Of a stretch of 14,622 nt of DNA, positions 1-5,729 are shown piece after piece. The notes under the pieces were generated by a model. The model was not told the origin of the DNA and made no database searches. It saw only the letters and a list, made by a program, of their open reading frames with translations. The stretch is from a bacterium (lineage in GTDB: Bacteria > Bacteroidota > Ignavibacteria > Kapaibacteriales > UBA2268): positions 1 to 14,622 of the forward strand of contig JAUHXN010000038.1 in NCBI GenBank assembly GCA_030426865.1. The letters are read 5' to 3'. Numbering within the stretch: the stretch's first letter is position 1; each line of letters opens with the position of its first letter. The position numbers were made by a program, and so were the translations under genes.

Positions 1-1
1 T

Positions 2-502
2 TCTGTTGTCCGAAAAAGGTTTAATATGGTTGACATTCGCAATCATTTCAACATTAAGAAATTCTCACTTCTGGCTTTCTTTTTTGGGTTCTTGTTACAC
101 CTTTTCGAAGATATGCCGACGCCTGCGAGTGTTTGGGGTGGGGTTAATCTGTTTTTCCCAAGTGACCAGTATATTGGCGGATTCGGGAATATATGGTGGT
201 GGAATAATTACGATTTGGTCTTGATTATCACAAGTGTTATTTTATTGAATATGATGATCAATTTTGTTCCTAAGTTTACTCACAAGATTAAAATAACATC
301 AAGTATGAGTGTATTTTTGATAGGGCTTTCATTATTTTTATATCAAATAAATACAAGGCCTGTGGACTTTAGTTACTCTGGTAATACTTCAAATTTTGAT
401 AATTTTGAAGCTCAATCAAAGCAAATCCAAAAGGATATATTAGGTGAAACTGTATATGACATTATGTCTAAAATAGATGATAGAATCCCATTGAATTTCT
501 AA
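2..502 (+). CDS. YdjM-like inner-membrane putative metal-dependent hydrolase, C-terminal part (5' end outside window)
   Basis: The frame is open to the left edge; eight codons precede the first in-window ATG (position 26) without a stop, so I read this as the 3' part of a longer gene rather than a complete 158-aa protein. The segment GFLLHLFEDMPTPASVWGG resembles the histidine/aspartate segment of YdjM-family proteins (LexA-binding, inner-membrane-associated putative hydrolases, PF04307), where an H-x-x-x-D-x-x-T-P motif follows a hydrophobic stretch. Three hydrophobic segments are visible: before that motif (roughly residues 12-27 counted from the ATG), at about 65-82, and at about 94-108. 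They are followed by a soluble charged tail. The usual upstream HRGxTHS motif would lie outside the window. The gene is convergent with the TPR gene at 529-1848 with only 26 bases between them. Family assignment is from memory of the motif; the biochemical function of the family is poorly defined. Confidence 0.6.
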   Translation, partial: SVVRKRFNMVDIRNHFNIKKFSLLAFFFGFLLHLFEDMPTPASVWGGVNLFFPSDQYIGGFGNIWWWNNYDLVLIITSVILLNMMINFVPKFTHKIKITSSMSVFLIGLSLFLYQINTRPVDFSYSGNTSNFDNFEAQSKQIQKDILGETVYDIMSKIDDRIPLNF

Positions 503-528
503 GTAAAATACCGTTCATAATCCAGCAT

Positions 529-1848
529 TTAATTGTCATTGTCAATTCTATTCATAAGATTAATTCCTTCTTTCTCTTTTTTCTTGATTGATATTCTAAG
601 ATATTTCTTTGCTTTATCTATTTCTCCTTTAGCAATCAATAATTCAGCATAGTGATATTCCAAATAATCTACATTATTATCGTCAAAATCTAATGCTAAA
701 TCGAAAAACTTTTCCGATTCTACTAACTCATTTTTCATCAAATGATAAAGAGCAATATTTCTATAAATGTACGAATTAATGTTGAGTTTAAAAGTCAAAG
801 CAAGTTCATTTAGTTCTCGAGAATCTTCTATCTCTCCTAATCTTAACAAAACATAACCTAAGTTTGAAATACTATATCCGTTCATTGGGTCCAATTCTTT
901 CGCTAGTTGGAAGTATTCTCTACTCTTCTCAAAATTATTCATTCTTAAGTAATTGTAACCTATAGATTCAGCTACTTCAGACTGGATTTTAATTGTGCTA
1001 AAACTTGTATCTATATTTTTTAATATTTCATTTGCTTCTTCGAATTCATACTTATTGTAATGTGTATCGGCTTGGTAAAATGAGTTCCATACTCTAATAT
1101 CGTCAGAAGTAATATTAAATAGGTCATTTTCTTCCATTAATTCAATAGAATCTTGGTAGAATTGGTCAATGGGTTTTGGTAATTCACCTATCCAACTAGG
1201 TTTATCCAGACCAATTAATTTGGAATTATAAGCTAAACTAAATGCCATTAGTTCAAGGGGCATTTCTGAGATATATGTTTTATTAACTCTGTAATCACCG
1301 TCTTCATAACTCCTTATATCAGCTAAATTTTGTGCTAATATCACACCGAATCCTAAATATATTCCTACCAAATATACGAACATACCAGGATCGACATTGA
1401 AATCATAGTCTTTAGCAACTTCATTTAGCTTTATCAAAGAGAATTCTTTTATAAGGCAGTAAACTAGTCTATGACTCTCATTTACTATACTATTAGCAAT
1501 GTGGAGTTGGTAACAATTCTCATCATAATCTAATGAACACTCAAATAGATTACCAGTCGTTTCAAATTCAACTCCATAAATATCTCGCAAATCTTCTTGA
1601 ATGTCATATTTAATATTGACATCATTTAATTCTAAAATATTAGTCAAATCAATTATAATGGCTTTGATAAGAGTATTAGAACCAGCGAAAGTGTTGGGAA
1701 AGAATTCCCTAGAAAACTTGATTTGTTTGTGGTTATTTCTTTCAATACCCAATCCACTAATCAGTAATTTGAAAGTTTGGTTTACCCAGTCAGATTCTTG
1801 TTTATGTATTGTTATTTTACTCTTCTTTTTAAAACTAAAAAAGCCCAT
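529..1848 (-). CDS. TPR protein with a degenerate metallopeptidase-like N-terminal domain
   Basis: 439 aa, no signal peptide or clear membrane anchor, so probably cytoplasmic. The C-terminal half (about residues 255-425) holds tandem tetratricopeptide repeats, e.g. around 292-320 (GYNYLRMNNFEKSREYFQLA), 326-354, 360-388 and 395-423. The N-terminal part (about 20-180) resembles a family I know from Bacteroidota-type genomes, in which a REFFP-like motif is followed by a zinc HExxH helix and then a GFGxxxA segment. Here REFFP (47-51) and LGFGVILAQ (165-173) are present. The HExxH position, however, reads KEFSL (134-138): only the glutamate is kept and both histidines are gone, so a zinc peptidase activity is unlikely. 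TPRs usually bind proteins, so a scaffold role is plausible but inferred. ATG start at 1848; no strong Shine-Dalgarno is visible. Confidence 0.75.
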   Translation of the reverse strand: MGFFSFKKKSKITIHKQESDWVNQTFKLLISGLGIERNNHKQIKFSREFFPNTFAGSNTLIKAIIIDLTNILELNDVNIKYDIQEDLRDIYGVEFETTGNLFECSLDYDENCYQLHIANSIVNESHRLVYCLIKEFSLIKLNEVAKDYDFNVDPGMFVYLVGIYLGFGVILAQNLADIRSYEDGDYRVNKTYISEMPLELMAFSLAYNSKLIGLDKPSWIGELPKPIDQFYQDSIELMEENDLFNITSDDIRVWNSFYQADTHYNKYEFEEANEILKNIDTSFSTIKIQSEVAESIGYNYLRMNNFEKSREYFQLAKELDPMNGYSISNLGYVLLRLGEIEDSRELNELALTFKLNINSYIYRNIALYHLMKNELVESEKFFDLALDFDDNNVDYLEYHYAELLIAKGEIDKAKKYLRISIKKKEKEGINLMNRIDNDN

Positions 1849-1897
1849 AATTCATCTTATATGTGTGTAGTTAGTATCAATTTAATGAAATTTGTAT

Positions 1898-1941
1898 TAA
1901 CAAAAAAAACAAAGAGCCAACCTTTTACAAAGTTGACTCTT
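1898..1941 (-). terminator. Rho-independent terminator of the small two-gene minus-strand unit
   Basis: Arms 1912-1921 and 1932-1941 form a 10-bp stem with a 10-base loop. Read on the minus strand the only imperfect pair is a U-G wobble; read on the plus strand it would be a C-A mismatch. The minus-strand copy runs straight into a T-rich tract (complement of 1898-1911, with eight consecutive T). Both facts point to minus-strand use. It lies about 85 bases past the stop codon at 2027, so it would end transcripts of the two small genes before they reach the 439-aa TPR gene. Confidence 0.8.
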
Positions 1942-1969
1942 GCTGCTGTTAGGTCCCGATATTTTCTTA

Positions 1970-2038
1970 TCCAGTAACTAAGAGGAATGCAAGATTCCTC
2001 TTAATTTACATTATTAATAGGGCTTATTAGTTACTGGA
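1970..2038. repeat. Nested inverted repeats (12-bp outer, 10-bp inner)
   Basis: TCCAGTAACTAA at 1970-1981 is a perfect inverted copy of the last four codons, including the stop, of the small gene ending at 2027 (TTAGTTACTGGA on the plus strand, 2027-2038). Inside lies a second perfect hairpin, TAAGAGGAAT (1979-1988) and ATTCCTCTTA (1994-2003) with a 5-base loop. The two stems share bases 1979-1981, so they could be alternative structures. No T-tract follows on the plus strand. It may aid termination or protect the 3' end; the role is unknown. Confidence 0.6.
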
Positions 2039-2230
2039 GTTTTGTATTATTTCTTCACCTTCTAAAGTTAGCTTATAAATACCAGCATAAGAATTGCTAG
2101 CCGGTATAATAGTACGAAACAGCTTACCTTCGTATAATTTGAAAAATCTTTTTTCTTCCGGTTTTTCTAATCTTATTTCTCTGTATTTCTCTATTTTCAG
2201 TAGTATATTTCTTATTATATTCTGTCGCAT
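2027..2230 (-). CDS. Small hypothetical protein, possibly winged-helix-like
   Basis: 67 aa from the ATG at 2230. The frame opens earlier with a TTG at 2242, but the ATG is preceded four bases away by GAGAGG, a good Shine-Dalgarno, so I prefer it. The product is basic in its first half, and its end (YKLTLEGEEIIQN) resembles the wing and last helix of small winged-helix proteins, where a Y-x-L-T-x-x-G-E motif is common; this is a weak resemblance only. It lies 21 bases downstream of the 89-aa gene on the same strand, probably in one transcript that ends at the hairpin near 1912-1941. I recognise no family. Possible roles include a small transcription factor or an accessory subunit of the neighbouring regulator. 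Confidence 0.55.
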   Translation of the reverse strand: MRQNIIRNILLKIEKYREIRLEKPEEKRFFKLYEGKLFRTIIPASNSYAGIYKLTLEGEEIIQNSSN

Positions 2231-2251
2231 TTCCCCTCTCAACTTTTTGTA

Positions 2252-2521
2252 CTAAAACAAATATGTATTACTCAACCAATATTTAATAAGTGAATTATCC
2301 ATAAATTCACCAGTGGAGTTAGCTATATATAGCTTATCTTTTGTTTCTTTGAAGCAGTTTACTGCCACCATATACAAAAGCATAGTTTCAGCTTTTGCAT
2401 AATCAATCCTAAGAACTGATTGTATGTCATTTATAATTTTTTCTCTTCGAACGTGATTCTCAATTCCATAATTATGGACTGCATAGTTGTAGAACTTTCT
2501 TGTTAATTTCTTTGAAATCAT
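2252..2521 (-). CDS. Small hypothetical protein, possibly winged-helix-like
   Basis: 89 aa, ATG at 2521, no clear Shine-Dalgarno. The middle (about residues 24-68) looks like a helix-helix-turn-helix-wing arrangement: RREKIINDIQSVL, then YAKAETMLLYMVAVNCF, then a short hairpin KETKDKLYIA. This would fit a small winged-helix DNA-binding protein but is a pattern judgement, not a family match. It is the first gene of a two-gene unit with the 67-aa gene and is divergent from the tandem-HTH gene at 2713. The 191-base region between them holds two palindromic operators, so its expression may be controlled by the neighbouring repressor. I do not recognise an orthologue. Confidence 0.6.
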   Translation of the reverse strand: MISKKLTRKFYNYAVHNYGIENHVRREKIINDIQSVLRIDYAKAETMLLYMVAVNCFKETKDKLYIANSTGEFMDNSLIKYWLSNTYLF

Positions 2522-2600
2522 GTAAACAATTATTAGAATTATTAATTGACTTTTGAATTAAATTAAGTATTAGTACTTAGTCACTCAACAACTTTTTTTG

Positions 2601-2679
2601 GTTTTGAACCACTGGTTCAGTAGATTTAACTAATTGTATAAAATACTTTTAGTTTTGAACCACTGGTTCAAAAGATTTA
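2601..2679. promoter_or_regulatory. Twin palindromic operators in the divergent intergenic region
   Basis: A perfect palindrome TGAACCA-C-TGGTTCA occurs at 2605-2619 and again at 2653-2673, where three extra T/A pairs on each side make it 21 bp long. The two copies sit in a direct repeat of 28 bases with two differences (2601-2628 and 2652-2679). Their centres (2612 and 2663) are 51 bp apart, close to five helical turns. They lie between two divergent gene sets, one of which encodes a helix-turn-helix protein. The geometry fits cooperative binding of a dimeric repressor or DNA looping. Identification as operators of that protein is an inference. Confidence 0.8.
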
Positions 2680-2700
2680 TTGTTTTTATTTATAATTTTG
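2667..2700 (+). promoter_or_regulatory. Putative promoter of the tandem-HTH/TPR operon
   Basis: TATAAT (2691-2696) is a perfect -10 hexamer. It is preceded after 18 bases by TTCAAA (2667-2672), a 4/6 match to a -35 element that lies within the second palindrome. The overlapping TAATTTTG (2693-2700) also fits the TAnnTTTG element of Bacteroidota promoters, though no TTG is found at the expected upstream distance. The ATG follows at 2713, so the leader would be short. Overlap of operator and -35 predicts repression by the bound regulator. Confidence 0.55.
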
Positions 2701-2712
2701 AATTAAAATAAG

Positions 2713-3234
2713 ATGAATAGTCAAACAGAATTACAACGTTTTAATCATATATTAAAATCAACAGGTAAAGCTAAATCAGAATTAGCTCGGTTTTTTGATA
2801 TCTCGCCAACCGCTCTCAATAGATATATCAAAAATGAGATCGATTTGCAGAATCTAGTTCGTAAGCTCACAGAGGCAGGCTTTAGTTCAGATTGGATGTT
2901 TACCGGATTAGGCAATCATACAATAGAGTCATATAATGTAGAACAATACCTCGATTTACATAATGATTTGGATCCTGTGCTTTATAACTCTAGGATTAAA
3001 GAGTGGATTGAAAATATATTCGGATCTATATCAAATTTCGAAGTTGAAAAGAATATCGAGAATAAAGAATTACAGCATATACTTGAACATGGTTTACCTA
3101 TAACCTTCGAATTACAAAGAAAAATTCGAAATGCAGGATGCAGTATACTTTGGGCAATAAGTGGAAAAGGCTCAAAATTTGAGGACAATCACAACGGGAA
3201 GAAATTAGCACGGAATAACAATGAAAACAATTAG
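2713..3234 (+). CDS. Tandem helix-turn-helix (XRE/CI-like) transcriptional regulator
   Basis: 173 aa, soluble. Residues about 7-66 form an XRE-type unit: the HTH is around 21-42 (KSELARFFDISPTALNRYIK), followed by the AGxxxDWxxTGxG segment (55-67) typical of CI/LexA-like regulators in this phylum. A second, diverged copy lies exactly 86 residues later without gaps: I13/I99, G18/G104, and LxRK..AG.S..W...G.G at 48-67 versus 134-153, with 9 of about 21 residues identical. No S24/LexA peptidase domain and no obvious ligand domain follow, unlike many phage repressors. A lysine/asparagine-rich tail ends the protein. The coding end overlaps the next gene by 14 bases, implying translational coupling. 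Two palindromes upstream are its likely operators (inferred). ATG start; no strong ribosome site. Confidence 0.85.
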   Translation: MNSQTELQRFNHILKSTGKAKSELARFFDISPTALNRYIKNEIDLQNLVRKLTEAGFSSDWMFTGLGNHTIESYNVEQYLDLHNDLDPVLYNSRIKEWIENIFGSISNFEVEKNIENKELQHILEHGLPITFELQRKIRNAGCSILWAISGKGSKFEDNHNGKKLARNNNENN

Positions 3235-4594
3235 TGTAATATCGGTACTACTCTTAGTAGCACTAAGTTTGAGCGCGAACTCAGATATTGACAGTGCTTT
3301 CGAAAGCTACCGTAAAGGGGACCACAAAACTGCAATTGAAATACTCAGAAAAACTATTTCCGAACTGGACAATAGGAAGAATAATAGTGAGAGTATCAAT
3401 TTAGGTATACCAGATAATTATAGTAACAAAAACGAGAATGACTCTGCATTCAAATATAATTTAGTTACGTATAATATAGAGCAGATGAATAATGAGAATA
3501 GTAACGCAACTGTGACATTATATTCTTTGGGAATAAATTATTTGGATAAGGGGTTGACTCATCAAGCGATATATTACTTCAAAAATGCAATTGAGTCTAA
3601 TCTAGACTATAAAGAAGAATTACATATAAAAAGTGGTTTTATTAATCTTGGTAATGCGTTTTCTAATATAAATTTGGCCGACTCTTCAATAAAGTACTAT
3701 GAATTAGCATTAGATTTAACAAATGATGATGACAAGCAAGGAAAGGCATTTCTTCTAGGTACTCTAGGCATAGAATACTTCAAAAATGGAGACTATGATA
3801 CAGCTGAAAAATACTTGGAACAATCACTCCCCTACTTAAACTCTAGCTTAAGTGAACTAGATTCTCTTTATTACTTGACAAATTTTATTGCTTTGCAATT
3901 ACACAAGGGAAATAGAAGTCAAGTAAGTACTGTAGAAAATTATTACAAGTTCACCAAGATGCAAAATAAAATTTATTTCGCTGATGCGAATTTTAAATTG
4001 GCAGTTTATCACTTATCTTTAAATGAAGAAAAAAAGGCAATTAAATATCTAAATACTGCAAGTGAACTATTCATAGAAACTGGTAATATACAAAGGGCAA
4101 TTAATTCAACTAATTATTTAATAAACAATTATCCTAAGCTTGCAGGCCAATTGAGTTATTCGCTTGAAAAGCTTATTAATATGCAGACTGTATTGTATTC
4201 TGAAGCATTACAAAGTGAAGTAAAGTTAAAAATGGAATCAGAAAATATAGCCGAGAATTTAAGAGATGATCTCTACTATTCAGAAATGTCCTCGTATCTA
4301 ATGCTTTTAATACTAGTCAGTTTCATATCAATAGTAGGAGCAGTAGTTATAAGAATAAAATCTCAGAAAAACATAAGCCGTTTACTCCATGATTTATATG
4401 AGATAAGAGCTATTAGAAAATCAACTATGAACAACAATCTAGGTAAACTATCTAGCTATATCGCTATCAGAGATGATATACAAGGAGTAGAGGTAATCGG
4501 TAAGTTATTAGATGATGTGATACACGACTATAATAAGACAAACATATATTTGAAAAATGAGCTACTAGAGAAAAGTACTAAGAAATTGAAGTGA
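3221..4594 (+). CDS. Exported TPR protein with one transmembrane helix and short cytoplasmic tail
   Basis: 457 aa. Residues 1-19 are a signal peptide or signal anchor (MKTISVISVLLLVALSLSA). TPR-like repeats fill about 22-50 and 95-300 (e.g. YSLGINYLDKGLTHQAIYYF at 101-120, LGTLGIEYFKNGDYDTAEKY at 179-198), then an amphipathic, probably coiled-coil stretch at 315-350. A transmembrane helix lies at about 358-378, followed by a 79-residue basic/charged tail. This periplasmic-TPR, TM, cytoplasmic layout is that of Bacteroidota-type TPR sensor kinases, and the tail begins ISRLLHD, reminiscent of the HisKA_3 phosphoacceptor motif. No ATP-binding domain follows before the TGA at 4592-4594. It is therefore either a kinase remnant or a non-kinase signal protein. 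The 14-base overlap with the upstream HTH gene suggests the two products work together, for example as membrane sensor and transcription factor (inference). Confidence 0.85.
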   Translation: MKTISVISVLLLVALSLSANSDIDSAFESYRKGDHKTAIEILRKTISELDNRKNNSESINLGIPDNYSNKNENDSAFKYNLVTYNIEQMNNENSNATVTLYSLGINYLDKGLTHQAIYYFKNAIESNLDYKEELHIKSGFINLGNAFSNINLADSSIKYYELALDLTNDDDKQGKAFLLGTLGIEYFKNGDYDTAEKYLEQSLPYLNSSLSELDSLYYLTNFIALQLHKGNRSQVSTVENYYKFTKMQNKIYFADANFKLAVYHLSLNEEKKAIKYLNTASELFIETGNIQRAINSTNYLINNYPKLAGQLSYSLEKLINMQTVLYSEALQSEVKLKMESENIAENLRDDLYYSEMSSYLMLLILVSFISIVGAVVIRIKSQKNISRLLHDLYEIRAIRKSTMNNNLGKLSSYIAIRDDIQGVEVIGKLLDDVIHDYNKTNIYLKNELLEKSTKKLK

Positions 4595-4733
4595 ATTGGG
4601 ATGGTTAATCCATAAGTAATAATTGAGACAGCCCATGCCTACGGCTTGGTAAGCACGTCCTTTCAATCCTCGCTGTGACAAGTCCCCTATTAGTCTCTTC
4701 TTTCTATTCGTTACATCTGAGTGATATGTCGTC
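4595..4733. other. Intergenic stretch of unusual base composition between convergent units
   Basis: 139 bases separate the TPR gene from the end of flgL (convergent). By hand count, 4621-4690 is about half G+C, well above the AT-rich genes on both sides. I see no gene, no strong terminator hairpin with a T-tract for either flanking operon, and no tRNA or known RNA fold. The minus strand has a short open stretch without a start codon. It could be a remnant of inserted DNA, a small RNA or a 3' UTR; nothing in the sequence decides this. Confidence 0.4.
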
Positions 4734-5729
4734 CTAACTCAAGAACTGAAATAAGTTCAGCTGATTGATACGGCTACCTACTTGTAAAGCGAATTGGAGG
4801 ATGTTTTCTTCACGTTTTAGATTCATAGCTGATTCGGCTATGTCCGTGTCTTCTTTGATAGAACGGTATTCGTCTAATCTAAGATTTTCATCTAATAGAA
4901 AGTTTCTTGTACTTTCTAGTCGATTTATTTTACTACCGTTCACTGCTGCTAATATGTTCATTTCGTCATATTTATCAGCAACATCTTTTTGTAGAGTGTT
5001 TAGCTCAGCTAACTCATCTGCATTTAGCAAAGTACGAGCTGGCCTTTGAGCACCCGATTGATCGAATGCAACAACATTATATATATCAATGATTTTCTGA
5101 AGAGCTTCAGTACCACCAGCACCGAATATTTCTTCTGCTTTGGTGTTTACTCTCTCTTGTGACATATCAGTTATATTAACATTAATATCTTTGTCATTTC
5201 CTTTGTACACTATAGACAATCCAGATGGATTAGTAGGTGTAGCAGTGCCTTGTATTATCTCAAAAGGCATCTCATTCAGAGTTGGATTAGCATTTTTTAT
5301 ATCGCTAGGAGAAGTCATATTCCCAGAAAATAGATAAGCTCCGTTGCTATCAGAGTTCGCTAAAGTTACTATGTCTTCCAATGCTCCTTTTATAGATTGG
5401 GCAATAGCGAAGTGATTATAGCCAGTACTAGTCTTTGATACATCGACTACATAATCTCTAATCTCTTGCATTTTGTCAGAGATGTTTCGAAGAGTAGTAT
5501 CGGTTTGTTGCAATCTATCTAAGTTAGAACCAATTGTGTCTATGAAAGCTTCGTTTCGGCTAATCTTGTTTCTGAACAAATCAGCATCCACTATATCAGC
5601 AGTATTTTCTGATATACTATGATTCTTTTTACCTGAAGAAATACGAAGATTTTCACTGTTAACTTTGAACTGAGAATCATTAAGATTTCTTTGATAATCT
5701 CTATATATGGAATTTGTACTTACTCTCAT
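4734..5729 (-). CDS. flgL: Flagellar hook-associated protein 3 (FlgL, hook-filament junction)
   Basis: 331 aa, within the usual range for FlgL. It is the second junction protein linking hook and flagellin filament and is secreted by the flagellar type III apparatus. The flagellin-like N-terminal coiled coil is visible (MRVSTNSIYRDYQRNL..., with ISSGKK at about 30-35), as is the C-terminal helix (DTDIAESAMNLKREENILQF, then GSRINQLNLFQFL), which ends in the phenylalanine/leucine pattern typical of FlgL. The central D2-like region (about 130-240) is variable. The PSDDP-like motif that normally follows SSGK is replaced by HSISENTAD, a local divergence. The ATG overlaps the stop codon of flgK by one base (TAATG), so the genes are translationally coupled. 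It is the last recognisable gene of the flagellar operon; no csrA or fliW follows. Confidence 0.92.
   Translation of the reverse strand: MRVSTNSIYRDYQRNLNDSQFKVNSENLRISSGKKNHSISENTADIVDADLFRNKISRNEAFIDTIGSNLDRLQQTDTTLRNISDKMQEIRDYVVDVSKTSTGYNHFAIAQSIKGALEDIVTLANSDSNGAYLFSGNMTSPSDIKNANPTLNEMPFEIIQGTATPTNPSGLSIVYKGNDKDINVNITDMSQERVNTKAEEIFGAGGTEALQKIIDIYNVVAFDQSGAQRPARTLLNADELAELNTLQKDVADKYDEMNILAAVNGSKINRLESTRNFLLDENLRLDEYRSIKEDTDIAESAMNLKREENILQFALQVGSRINQLNLFQFLS

Noticed and set aside
26..502. Complete 158-aa protein starting at the ATG at 26
   Set aside because: The frame is open to the window edge and the family's upstream histidine motif would be missing, so a partial gene is more likely.
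2564..2579. TAAGTA/TACTTA inverted repeat as a third operator
   Set aside because: Only six base pairs in very AT-rich DNA and unlike the two strong palindromes.
2601..2679. Possible minimal CRISPR array (two 28-base repeats with a 23-base gap)
   Set aside because: Only two copies, each containing a perfect palindrome, in a divergent promoter region next to an HTH gene and with no cas genes; operators explain it better.
4665..4672. Minus-strand ATTGAAAG resembling the end of some CRISPR repeats
   Set aside because: Single short occurrence, no repetition nearby.
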